From assembly GCA_002841605.1 (NCBI GenBank), contig PHAF01000068.1, forward strand, positions 1-10,012: a DNA stretch of 10,012 bases, given 5' to 3'. Within the stretch, counting starts at the first letter, position 1. Every line of letters begins with the position of its first letter. Of this stretch, positions 1-6,571 are shown piece after piece. Source of the stretch: Firmicutes bacterium HGW-Firmicutes-10 (GTDB lineage Bacteria; Bacillota_I; Bacilli_A; Erysipelotrichales; Erysipelotrichaceae). A model generated the notes under the pieces. It saw only the letters and a list, made by a program, of their open reading frames with translations, made no database searches and was not told where the DNA came from. A program made the translations under genes and the position numbers.

Positions 1-730
1 CCGGAAATATCTTTGGCGTTTCGATGCCCCAGCTTGTAAAAATATCATGATTATGATCGTCATCATCGTGGTCATGGTCATCAAACTCCAGATCAAACGC
101 ACTTAAATCCTCGTCCCGGGGAATTTGTTGTCCATCCGCTTCGGAAAGGCCGAGCAGCTCAATGCCACTCAAGTCATCCCAGGGCGTGGTCACAATCGAT
201 GCCGTTTCATTTATTTCCCGTATTTTCGAAACAACCTTGCCTAACTCCTCATCATCGACGTTCTGGGTTCGACTTAAAAGAATGGTGCTGGCGTTTATGA
301 TCTGGTCACCATAAAACTCACTGAACAGCTCGGTGAATTCCTCATACATGGTCACATCGACGGCGGCAATCACCAGGTTAAGATGAATGTCATCATCCTC
401 TTCCAGTTTCTTGACAATCTTGACGATTTCGGACAGTTTGCCGACCCCCGACGGTTCAATGATGATTCTTTCTGTTTCTTTCGATTTAATGATTTCTCGC
501 AAAGTATTGGTAAAATCAATCACGGTAGAACAGCAGATACACCCGGCCTTGATTTCCTTTATTTCAATGTTGTATTTTTTTAGAAATGCCCCATCGATTG
601 GAATTTCGCCAAACTCATTTTCAATCAGCGTTATTTTTTTTGAATACACATTTTCATCGATCAGCTTCTTTATTAATGTGGTTTTACCGGCACCAAAAAA
701 ACCAGAAAAAATATCAATTTGTATTGTCAT
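1..730 (-). CDS. CobW/COG0523-family P-loop GTPase, 3' end outside window
   Basis: The N-terminal 243 residues of a G3E-family (CobW/HypB/UreG) GTPase are visible; the rest lies beyond base 1. Seen: Walker A G10-FFGAGKT-T18, the family Cys motif CICC at 64-67, an EPSG motif at 92-95 (the switch/Walker B region), and an Asp/His-rich run at about 218-229, typical of metal-handling COG0523 proteins. The guanine-specificity motif, usually (N/T/S)KxD, appears as SRTQ at 153-156, which is unusual. The ATG at 730 has an AGGAAAG ribosome site just upstream. Known for the family: members insert or deliver Zn, Co, Ni or other metals to target enzymes using GTP. It follows a corrinoid protein and a probable zinc methyltransferase on the same strand, so a metal-delivery role to that system is a reasonable inference. 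The metal is unknown, and cobalamin synthesis is not implied by the CobW name. Confidence 0.88.
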   Translation of the reverse strand, partial: MTIQIDIFSGFFGAGKTTLIKKLIDENVYSKKITLIENEFGEIPIDGAFLKKYNIEIKEIKAGCICCSTVIDFTNTLREIIKSKETERIIIEPSGVGKLSEIVKIVKKLEEDDDIHLNLVIAAVDVTMYEEFTELFSEFYGDQIINASTILLSRTQNVDDEELGKVVSKIREINETASIVTTPWDDLSGIELLGLSEADGQQIPRDEDLSAFDLEFDDHDHDDDDHNHDIFTSWGIETPKIFP

Positions 731-777
731 ACGATCACTTTCCTATCTGTTAATCATTGAACTAGTCATTTATAAAC

Positions 778-814
778 TCAATGACAACAATCTTGGTTAA
801 ATTGTTGTCATTGA
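778..814. promoter_or_regulatory. Perfect 14-bp inverted repeat upstream of the CobW-family gene
   Basis: The left arm TCAATGACAACAAT (778-791) and right arm ATTGTTGTCATTGA (801-814) are perfect complements around a 9-base spacer. It sits 48-84 bases upstream of the CobW-family ATG and about 70 bases after the methyltransferase stop. No T-run follows the hairpin on either strand and the stem is AT-rich, so it is a poor intrinsic terminator. An operator for a dimeric regulator, or an RNA hairpin separating expression of the downstream gene, fits better. No convincing -35/-10 pair could be fixed around it. The rest of the 731-881 gap shows nothing else clear. Confidence 0.6.
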
Positions 815-881
815 TCACTTGGATTTAATTCATTTTTATTGTTCTGTTGAATTTATTTTACTTCGACCTATTGTTTGGAAA

Positions 882-1961
882 TTACTTTATCGACCAACGC
901 CCGTATCGTCTGGAAGCTTCCACCATTGCTGCTGCATTTAGTAAATTACCATTGGGCGGGAACTCACAGCCAGAAGAAAGGATAAAGCCGGCATTGTGTT
1001 TTTTAAATAAATCCAGTTGCCTTTTTACATCTTCCAATACCTCATCGGCAGTAAATACGAGACCGGTTTCGGCGGGATCGGAATATCCGATGGTGATAAT
1101 CTTATCACCCCAGGTTTTGGCATGTTCTTCCCAATCTTTGGCACCATGGGCCGGGTGAGCAACCGAGATCGCCACCGGATCAGACCACTTGATCACTTCT
1201 TCAAAATAAACACCACCACCGCAATTGTGGATGGCCACTGCTGAACCGGCCGCTCGAATCGCATCGGCAAGACGTTTTAGATATGGGCCTTCGAATTTTT
1301 CCCAGGTTGTGTTTCTCAAAACAGTTCCTGATGAATACAGGGGATCTATAACAATGGAATGGGCCCCCGCTTCAATCTGAGCAACAGCATACTCAATAAG
1401 AACATCGGTGATAACATCAACTGCCCCCAGAACTTCTTCCGGGTGTTTGATCAGATCCACAAACAGCTCCTTATGACCTCTAATTTGCGACAAAACCCCC
1501 AGCGGGCCATAGACAAATCCGAAGATGGCAACTTCATTGCCTTTTGCTTCTGATAAACCTCTGACCGTATCGACAACCTGCTTCATCCGTGTGGTCTCTC
1601 TCGGGTTAATTTTTTTGATCTTGTCGTATTCCCCAGCTGTTTTTATATACTGGTTGTTAAAATCAGGATAGGCGGTACTGAATTTAGGAAAAATTAGTTC
1701 CTGGCCGAAGTCAGCCGCTTCAACAGAAAGGTCGACCAGCAGCAAAAAGGCATCCTGACCGATTAGTTCCTGGGCTGCCAGGAGACTTTGGGTCGCAATT
1801 TCGGCATCCTGAGACCATTTATCATAACGTGATCCGATCACCCGATAGGAAGCGCCGCAGACCAGGGGAATCGCCGGAATCCGGTCAACTTCTTTTCGTT
1901 GCAGAGTCAGAACAACGCGTTCCAGTGATGTTATTTCTTCATTTCTTTGTATCAATGACAT
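882..1961 (-). CDS. MtaA/CmuA-type cobalamin-dependent methyltransferase (URO-D superfamily)
   Basis: A 359-residue, full-length member of the uroporphyrinogen decarboxylase superfamily, of the branch that moves methyl groups between corrinoid proteins and thiols or other acceptors. Seen: the zinc-ligand pattern His-X-Cys ... Cys, with H245 and C247 in HNCGGG and C332 in SSGCEFPP. This matches the MtaA/MtbA/CmuA arrangement and is not found in true HemE decarboxylases. The ATG at 1961 is preceded by GGAGGA at good spacing. The gene begins 51 bases after the corrinoid-protein gene, whose product is its likely methyl carrier. Inference: cytoplasmic Zn- and corrinoid-dependent methyl transfer. 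In acetogens the final acceptor is often tetrahydrofolate via MtrH-type enzymes, so whether this MtaA-type enzyme acts as MT2 towards a thiol, or as the substrate-side enzyme, cannot be told from sequence. HemE is unlikely. Confidence 0.85.
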   Translation of the reverse strand: MSLIQRNEEITSLERVVLTLQRKEVDRIPAIPLVCGASYRVIGSRYDKWSQDAEIATQSLLAAQELIGQDAFLLLVDLSVEAADFGQELIFPKFSTAYPDFNNQYIKTAGEYDKIKKINPRETTRMKQVVDTVRGLSEAKGNEVAIFGFVYGPLGVLSQIRGHKELFVDLIKHPEEVLGAVDVITDVLIEYAVAQIEAGAHSIVIDPLYSSGTVLRNTTWEKFEGPYLKRLADAIRAAGSAVAIHNCGGGVYFEEVIKWSDPVAISVAHPAHGAKDWEEHAKTWGDKIITIGYSDPAETGLVFTADEVLEDVKRQLDLFKKHNAGFILSSGCEFPPNGNLLNAAAMVEASRRYGRWSIK

Positions 1962-2012
1962 AGATGATTTCCTCCAATTTAATCGTCTTTGCGTATTTTT
2001 GTGAATTTTTTC

Positions 2013-2678
2013 TTAGAGCTCATTTCCATATGCGGCAACAATGTTGTTCGCCAATTTTACCGCTTCGGCAGCATTCTCTGCATAGCCATCGGCACCAATC
2101 TTGTCAGCATAGGATTGGGAAACCGGACCACCACCGATTAAGACCTTATAGTCTTCTCTTATTTTTTCTTCGACTAAAATTTCGACGACCTCGTTCATAC
2201 CTTCCATGGTCGTTGTCATTAATGTTGAAATGAAAATGAATTCAGCTTGTTCTTCTTTAGCTCGTTCCACAAAAGTAGTTGGAGAAACATCACGTCCCAG
2301 ATCCACAATATCATAGCCGCCGGTTTCCAGCATAATCTTTACCAGATTCTTTCCGATATCGTGGGTATCCCCTTCAATTACGCCAATGACGGCTTTTCGT
2401 TTGGTTTCGTGTGAGTTAATCTTAATATGGGGTTTTAGGATATTTAGACCCGAATACATGGCGTCCGAGCACATTAATAATTCGGGTACAAAGTATTCTT
2501 CTTCATCAAATAATTTTCCTGCCTGATTCATCCCAACGGTCAGTCCATTGACGATAGCTTCATAGGCATCAATTCCTTCAGCGATCACCTGATTACTGAG
2601 TTCAATGGTTAAATCCTCATCCATGTCTACAATTGACGCTGCCAGTTTGTCGAATAATTCCTGTTTGTTTAAAGACAT
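2013..2678 (-). CDS. Corrinoid-binding methyl carrier protein (MtaC/MtbC/MttC type)
   Basis: A 221-residue two-domain corrinoid protein. Residues about 1-90 form the four-helix B12-binding cap domain (with the NQAGKLFDEEEYFVPELL segment). Residues about 93-220 form the Rossmann B12-binding domain. Seen: the lower-axial-ligand motif D104-T-H106-D-I-G109, whose histidine coordinates cobalt, a Ser-Thr-Leu at 151-153, and the GGG loop at 182-184 that lines the dimethylbenzimidazole tail pocket. Length is normal for MtaC/MtbC/MttC carriers. The ATG at 2678 is supported by an AGGAGGA site. It is the first gene after a consensus promoter and is followed by the MtaA-like gene. It shuttles a methyl group on Co between a substrate-specific methyltransferase and an acceptor enzyme. 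No MT1 and no RamA-type reductive activator are seen in the window, so the methyl substrate is unknown. Confidence 0.92.
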   Translation of the reverse strand: MSLNKQELFDKLAASIVDMDEDLTIELSNQVIAEGIDAYEAIVNGLTVGMNQAGKLFDEEEYFVPELLMCSDAMYSGLNILKPHIKINSHETKRKAVIGVIEGDTHDIGKNLVKIMLETGGYDIVDLGRDVSPTTFVERAKEEQAEFIFISTLMTTTMEGMNEVVEILVEEKIREDYKVLIGGGPVSQSYADKIGADGYAENAAEAVKLANNIVAAYGNEL

Positions 2679-2730
2679 TTAATAATTTCCTCCTCGATTA
2701 ACATACATCTCCTATATGTTTGGTAGGATT

Positions 2731-2759
2731 ATTATATTAGATGCTTTTTCATTTGTCAA
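2731..2759 (-). promoter_or_regulatory. SigA-type promoter of the corrinoid/methyltransferase operon
   Basis: Read on the minus strand, a perfect -35 TTGACA (2754-2759) is separated by 17 bases from a perfect -10 TATAAT (2731-2736). A short A-tract lies just upstream of the -35. The predicted start near 2724 gives a leader of about 46 bases before the corrinoid-protein ATG. The promoter lies downstream of the hairpin terminator that closes the cysK-rrf2 unit, so it starts a separate transcript. Confidence 0.88.
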
Positions 2760-2799
2760 TATTTTTTTACACTAAACTGATATGATTTCTTCTTTATGC

Positions 2800-2845
2800 A
2801 AAAAGACATGATTTGAAGCCTCTGCTTCAAATCATGTCTTTTTTT
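2800..2845 (-). terminator. Intrinsic terminator after the Rrf2-family gene (bidirectional)
   Basis: A perfect 15-bp stem (2805-2819 with 2824-2838) closes a CTCT loop and is flanked by A5 and T7 tracts, so U-runs follow the hairpin on both strands. It ends the minus-strand cysK-rrf2 transcript, about 80 bases after the regulator stop, and insulates the next minus-strand operon. Bases 2846-2922 show no other feature. Confidence 0.9.
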
Positions 2846-2922
2846 AAAATTTATTCTTGATGATTAAACACTATAGCGCACCGCTCTTGAATTTACGAAA
2901 TAACAAACCAAAATAAGCCGAA

Positions 2923-3357
2923 TCAGATGTAATACTCACAGTTACCTTTTTCGTGATAGCGTCTTACCAGTTCGGCCAAGGTAATGTTATCCACTACCTG
3001 ATCAATGGCATCTTTGATTTCCTGCCAGACATCTGCGGTGACATGACGGTCTGCTTGCTCATAAACTCCCGCTTCATCACTCAAAATAACCGGTGACAAC
3101 TCACCTTCTAGTAACCGTACAATCATCCCCACGGTATAATCTTCCGGGGGACTGGCCAACTGATAACCGCCCTGAGAACCACGAACGCTGCGAACAAAGC
3201 CAGCTCGTGAAATCTGGGTAATGATCTGTTCCAAATATTTTTCTGAAATCTCCTGGCGCTCAGCAATCCGCTTAATGGGAATGTATTCCCCGGTGTTGTT
3301 AATCGCCAGGTCCAGCATTAAACGCAAGGCATACCTGCCCTTAGTGGAAATTTTCAT
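2923..3357 (-). CDS. cymR: Rrf2-family regulator, CymR-like cysteine-metabolism repressor
   Basis: A 144-residue Rrf2-family winged-helix regulator. Seen: the N-terminus MKISTKGRYALRLM, the recognition-helix area about 28-53, and the wing RGSQGGYQLA (59-68). The only cysteine is C140, so the three-Cys [2Fe-2S] cluster of IscR/NsrR is absent, which points to a CymR-like protein. The protein ends in EYYI. A C-terminal Ile after aromatic residues is how CysK-binding partners (serine acetyltransferase, CymR) occupy the CysK active site, and Bacillus CymR has a similar Tyr-Ile ending, from memory. The ATG overlaps the cysK stop in TAATG with no clear Shine-Dalgarno site, so translation is probably coupled to cysK. 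Inferred role: repressor of sulfur-assimilation genes whose activity depends on complex formation with CysK. Ortholog-level naming is likely but not proven. Confidence 0.85.
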   Translation of the reverse strand: MKISTKGRYALRLMLDLAINNTGEYIPIKRIAERQEISEKYLEQIITQISRAGFVRSVRGSQGGYQLASPPEDYTVGMIVRLLEGELSPVILSDEAGVYEQADRHVTADVWQEIKDAIDQVVDNITLAELVRRYHEKGNCEYYI

Positions 3358-4286
3358 TACTGAAACAAGCCCGTTGACAGATAACGTTCACCAGTGTCTG
3401 GCAATAGAACCACAATCGTTTTGCCTTTATTTTCTGGTCGTTTTGCCAATTCGGTAGCTGCGTAGATTGCTGCCCCGGAAGAAATTCCCACCAACAGTCC
3501 TTCGCGCCGTCCTACTTCCTTGGATGTCAGGAAAGCATTTTCATTGCTGACCTTAATGACTTCATCATATATCGAGGTATTAAGGACTCCGGGAACAAAC
3601 CCGGCACCAATTCCCTGGATTTTATGTGGTCCAGGATTTCCGCCTGATAACACGGGAGAAGCCTCCGGCTCAACAGCAACGATTTTTACCCCGGGCTTCT
3701 TTTCTTTTAAAACTTCACCGACCCCGGTAATGGTTCCGCCGGTTCCGATTCCGGAGACAAAGATGTCCACTTCTCCATCGGTATCATTCCAAATTTCCAC
3801 CGCCGTGGTTGTTCTATGAATCTCAGGATTCGCCGGATTTTCAAATTGTTGCGGTACAAACGCATTCGGTGTGCTTTCCGCCAATTCCTGAGCCTTGGCA
3901 ATGGCACCCTTCATTCCCAGTGCGCCGGGGGTTAAAACCAGTTCAGCCCCTAAAGCTGAAACCAGGTTACGGCGTTCAATACTCATGGTTTCGGGCATCA
4001 TTAAGATTAAGCGGTACCCTTTTGCAGCGGCTACAAAAGCCAGACCAACACCGGTATTCCCACTGGTCGGTTCAATAATCACCGAATCTTGATTGATCAG
4101 ACCAGCTTTTTCAGCCGCATCAATCATGGCAAAACCGATTCGATCTTTAACAGAGGATAAAGGGTTAAAATACTCAAGTTTTGCAATTACTTTCGCTTCC
4201 AGGTTCAGGTTTTTTTCATAATTTACCAGCTCTAGAAGAGGAGTGTTTCCAATTAAGTCGGTCAGATTTTTTGCAATTTTTGACAT
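3357..4286 (-). CDS. cysK: Cysteine synthase (O-acetylserine sulfhydrylase)
   Basis: A 309-residue fold-type II PLP enzyme of normal CysK length, making L-cysteine from O-acetylserine and sulfide in the cytoplasm. Seen: NPLSSVKDR with the PLP Schiff-base lysine K47, the substrate loop TSGNTG (74-79), the PLP-phosphate loop GTGGT (181-185), GISSGA with the pyridine-nitrogen serine S270, and the C-terminal PDTGERYLST. There is no CBS domain, arguing against cystathionine beta-synthase. The ATG at 4286 has a GAGG site about 7 bases upstream. It is the first gene of a two-gene operon under a consensus promoter. Its stop overlaps the start of the CymR-like gene by one base, matching the known CymR-CysK regulatory partnership. 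No cysE is present in the window. Confidence 0.95.
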   Translation of the reverse strand: MSKIAKNLTDLIGNTPLLELVNYEKNLNLEAKVIAKLEYFNPLSSVKDRIGFAMIDAAEKAGLINQDSVIIEPTSGNTGVGLAFVAAAKGYRLILMMPETMSIERRNLVSALGAELVLTPGALGMKGAIAKAQELAESTPNAFVPQQFENPANPEIHRTTTAVEIWNDTDGEVDIFVSGIGTGGTITGVGEVLKEKKPGVKIVAVEPEASPVLSGGNPGPHKIQGIGAGFVPGVLNTSIYDEVIKVSNENAFLTSKEVGRREGLLVGISSGAAIYAATELAKRPENKGKTIVVLLPDTGERYLSTGLFQ

Positions 4287-4311
4287 CGTGATACCTCATT
4301 TCTTATAACAT

Positions 4312-4332
4312 TTCATATTATTTCTATATGAA
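4312..4332. promoter_or_regulatory. Candidate operator over the cysK transcription start
   Basis: A perfect inverted repeat TTCATAT-N7-ATATGAA lies immediately downstream of the cysK -10 box, covering the predicted start point near 4328. Repressor binding here would block the promoter. It contains TATTTCTATA (4319-4328), which recurs at 4451-4460 just upstream of the -10 of the divergent desulfurase operon. The co-transcribed Rrf2-family protein is the obvious candidate ligand; that assignment is inference. Confidence 0.5.
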
Positions 4333-4334
4333 TT

Positions 4335-4363
4335 ATTATATTGTCTATTCTTTTGCTTGTCAA
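4335..4363 (-). promoter_or_regulatory. SigA-type promoter of cysK-rrf2
   Basis: On the minus strand a perfect TTGACA (4358-4363), a 17-base spacer and a perfect TATAAT (4335-4340) are seen. A long purine A-tract (complement of 4364-4380) abuts the -35 and resembles an UP element. The leader from about 4328 to the ATG is roughly 42 bases. Confidence 0.87.
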
Positions 4364-4461
4364 CTCTTTTTTTCTTTTTTTAACGCATTAGCTACTTTAC
4401 TTAATACCCAAAGCAATCCTTAAAATTTGAAATCTTCATTTTATTACAAGTATTTCTATAG

Positions 4462-4467
4462 TATAAT
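4462..4467 (+). promoter_or_regulatory. Probable -10 box of the desulfurase operon
   Basis: A perfect TATAAT stands about 100 bases upstream of the desulfurase start. No good -35 is visible at 16-18 bases, so the promoter may be weak or need an activator. TATTTCTATA at 4451-4460 sits directly upstream. The leader (about 4474-4566) contains a small two-tier hairpin: AACCG/CGGTT at 4518-4522 and 4545-4549 enclosing CAGT/ACTG at 4526-4529 and 4534-4537, just before the ribosome site. No recognisable riboswitch or T-box was seen. Confidence 0.45.
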
Positions 4468-4566
4468 TAGGATATTAGCCTGGCGATTTCGATATGATCT
4501 CCTGGGTATTTTTTATGAACCGCTACAGTCATTACTGCATGATTCGGTTTAGAACGGAGATAACAC

Positions 4567-5691
4567 GTGATATATTTGGATTACGCCGCCGATACCCCAG
4601 TGGATGCCCAGGTCCTGGATCTGTTTTGTCGTATCAGCCAGGACGCTTTCGGCAACGCCAACGGCGCACATCTTTTGGGCAAAAACGGGAAACAGCTCAT
4701 TGAAAAAGCGACCATCAACATAAAGAATCAATTAAACTGCTTAAATATGGAAATCATCTATACCTCTGGCGCTACCGAAGCTAATAACCTGGCCATTAAG
4801 GGTGTGGCCAGAAATTATCGCGAAAATGGTCGGCACCTCATCTCAACCTGTTTGGAGCATGCTTCTGTCAGCGGTTGCCTCAAGCAGCTTCAATCGATCG
4901 GCTATGAAATTGATCTGGTAGCCATCAAAAAAGACGGCACCGTCGACCTTGATCATCTCAAAGAATTAATCCGGGTGGATACAATTCTGGTTTCGATCAA
5001 CTATGTGGACAGTGAATTGGGGGGCTGTCAGCCAATTGAATCAATTTCGGCGATTGTTGCTGCTTATCCCAATTGTTTTTTTCATGTGGACGCCACTCAG
5101 GCTGTCGGGAAAATACCCGTTCATTTAGACCAGATCGATCTGGTTACCTTTTCACCCCACAAATTTTTCGGCCTGAATGGCATGGGCGTACTGCTAAAAA
5201 GCGACAGCCTGATCCTTGAACCACAGATCCATGGCGGCACCAGCACCAGTTATTATCGCAGCGGCACGCCTTTTACGGCAGGGGCCGGGGCAACAGCGCT
5301 GGCCCTTGAACTGTGCATGGCTGAACTGGAAGAACGGCTAGCCCAGGTTGCTTTAAAAAGCGCCTGGTTAAAAAAACAGTTATCTGCTTATCCGCTGGTT
5401 TCTTTCAACAGTACTGAGCATTCCATTCCCCACATTCTTAATCTCAGTGTCAAAGGCGTCAAGGCGCAAGCCTTTCAGGCTGCACTGAGTGATCAGGAAG
5501 TCTGCGTATCGACCAAATCAGCCTGTTCTACCGATAACACCCCCTCCCGCTCAGTTCTCGCGGTCACCGGAAGCCGGGATCTGGCCAGAACTTCCTGGCG
5601 GATCAGTCTCTGTCATTTAACTACTGACAGCGAATTGCAGGAGTTTATGGAAATATTTGATTTTTGTTATAAAAGTTTAACTAAAAAGTAG
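4567..5691 (+). CDS. Cysteine desulfurase, NifS/IscS-like (group I)
   Basis: A 374-residue fold-type I PLP enzyme (aminotransferase class V) that removes sulfur from cysteine to form alanine and an enzyme persulfide. Seen: the start motif YLDYAAD, the catalytic/PLP-stacking His in CLEHAS (H98), HVDATQ with D175 and Q178, the Schiff-base lysine in SPHKF (K199), and the catalytic cysteine in KSACS (C320) on a loop of group I length (through VLAVTG). The start is GTG at 4567, six bases after GGAGA; no in-frame ATG with a good site was found upstream. Its stop overlaps the ribosome site of the next gene. With TtcA- and TcdA-like genes downstream and cysK divergent, it probably supplies sulfur for tRNA modification rather than serving a dedicated Fe-S operon, since no IscU/NifU gene is adjacent. 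Confidence 0.92.
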   Translation: MIYLDYAADTPVDAQVLDLFCRISQDAFGNANGAHLLGKNGKQLIEKATINIKNQLNCLNMEIIYTSGATEANNLAIKGVARNYRENGRHLISTCLEHASVSGCLKQLQSIGYEIDLVAIKKDGTVDLDHLKELIRVDTILVSINYVDSELGGCQPIESISAIVAAYPNCFFHVDATQAVGKIPVHLDQIDLVTFSPHKFFGLNGMGVLLKSDSLILEPQIHGGTSTSYYRSGTPFTAGAGATALALELCMAELEERLAQVALKSAWLKKQLSAYPLVSFNSTEHSIPHILNLSVKGVKAQAFQAALSDQEVCVSTKSACSTDNTPSRSVLAVTGSRDLARTSWRISLCHLTTDSELQEFMEIFDFCYKSLTKK

Positions 5692-5699
5692 GAGTTATC

Positions 5700-6557
5700 A
5701 TGGAACGTTATGAAGAAATAGAAAAAAGTTTAAAAAAGAAGTATCGCAGCAGTATCTGGTGCCGTTTTACCAGTGGCATCAATGAATATCAGCTGGTTAA
5801 GGAAGGGGATAAAATTGCGGTGTGCATCTCTGGAGGAAAAGACTCCATGCTGATGGCAAAGCTGTTTCAGGAACTGAAGAAACATAATAAATTCGAATTT
5901 GAATTGGTTTTTCTGGTAATGGATCCGGGCTATAACCCGATCAACCGGGAAATGATCAAAAAAAATCTGAAGCTGTTGAATATTGAAGCCACTATTTTCG
6001 AGTCTCAGATTTTTGATTCAGTGGCCGATATTGAAAAATCTCCCTGCTATCTCTGTGCCCGGATGCGTCGGGGCCATCTGTATCATCACGCCAAAGAATT
6101 GGGATGCAATAAAATCGCCCTGGGGCATCATTATGACGATGTCATCGAAACCATCCTGATGGGGATGCTTTACGGTGGCCAGATACAGACCATGATGCCC
6201 AAGCTAAAAAGCAGCAATTTTGAGAATATGGAATTAATTCGGCCGATGTATCTGATCCGCGAAGAGGCCATCATCAGTTGGAAATTACATAATGACCTGC
6301 AATTTATTCAGTGTGCCTGCCGATTTACCGAAAATTGTATGATTTCAGACAATGAAGGCGGAGCCTCCAAGCGCCAGGAAATGAAAACCCTGCTGAAAAA
6401 ATTTCGCCAAACCAGCCCTTATATCGAAAGTAATATTTTCAAAAGCGTGGAAAACGTCAATCTCAATACCATTATTTCATATAAGCAAGACGGAATTAAA
6501 CATCATTTTTTAGATGATTATGATAAAGACTCTCTAAATAAAACTAAAAAAATCTGA
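5700..6557 (+). CDS. TtcA-family PP-loop ATPase (probable tRNA thiolation enzyme)
   Basis: A 285-residue N-type ATP pyrophosphatase of the TtcA/TilS group. Seen: the PP-loop SGGKDS (44-49), a CYLC pair (C116, C119) followed by RMRRGHLYHHA, the signature ALGHHYDDVIET (about 140-151) and LYGGQIQTMMPKL, and a second Cys group C205-A-C207 with C213. TtcA enzymes bind a [4Fe-4S] cluster through two cysteines of a CxxC plus one C-terminal cysteine and convert cytidine 32 of tRNA to 2-thiocytidine. The spacing here fits that design. The ATG at 5700 follows GGAG by five bases, and that site overlaps the desulfurase stop, so the two are likely coupled; the desulfurase is the natural sulfur donor. The exact target nucleotide is not established by sequence, and other TtcA-like paralogs of unknown substrate exist. 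TilS is less likely because of the Cys pairs. Confidence 0.85.
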   Translation: MERYEEIEKSLKKKYRSSIWCRFTSGINEYQLVKEGDKIAVCISGGKDSMLMAKLFQELKKHNKFEFELVFLVMDPGYNPINREMIKKNLKLLNIEATIFESQIFDSVADIEKSPCYLCARMRRGHLYHHAKELGCNKIALGHHYDDVIETILMGMLYGGQIQTMMPKLKSSNFENMELIRPMYLIREEAIISWKLHNDLQFIQCACRFTENCMISDNEGGASKRQEMKTLLKKFRQTSPYIESNIFKSVENVNLNTIISYKQDGIKHHFLDDYDKDSLNKTKKI

Positions 6558-6571
6558 ACGGAGAATTTTTA

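Noticed and set aside
387..800. A 137-codon plus-strand open frame opposite the CobW-family gene
   Set aside because: The minus strand encodes clear GTPase motifs here; the plus-strand product is Ser/Phe-rich with no recognisable motif and no good ribosome site.
882..1961. Uroporphyrinogen decarboxylase HemE
   Set aside because: The HxC...C zinc pattern and the neighbouring corrinoid protein indicate a methyltransferase of the same fold rather than a heme-pathway enzyme.
2679..2712. Short leader peptide frame overlapping the corrinoid-protein start
   Set aside because: An 11-codon frame (MLIEEEIIKCL) follows an AGGAG four bases away, but its body is mostly the gene's own ribosome site, so the coding appearance is probably accidental.
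4364..4380. T-rich run as a plus-strand terminator
   Set aside because: No hairpin precedes it and no plus-strand gene ends there; it abuts the minus-strand cysK -35 and is better read as an UP-like A-tract.
4494..4703. ATG-started frame overlapping the 5' end of the desulfurase
   Set aside because: It runs out of frame into the desulfurase coding region, ends in low-plausibility Arg/Pro-rich sequence and lacks a ribosome site.
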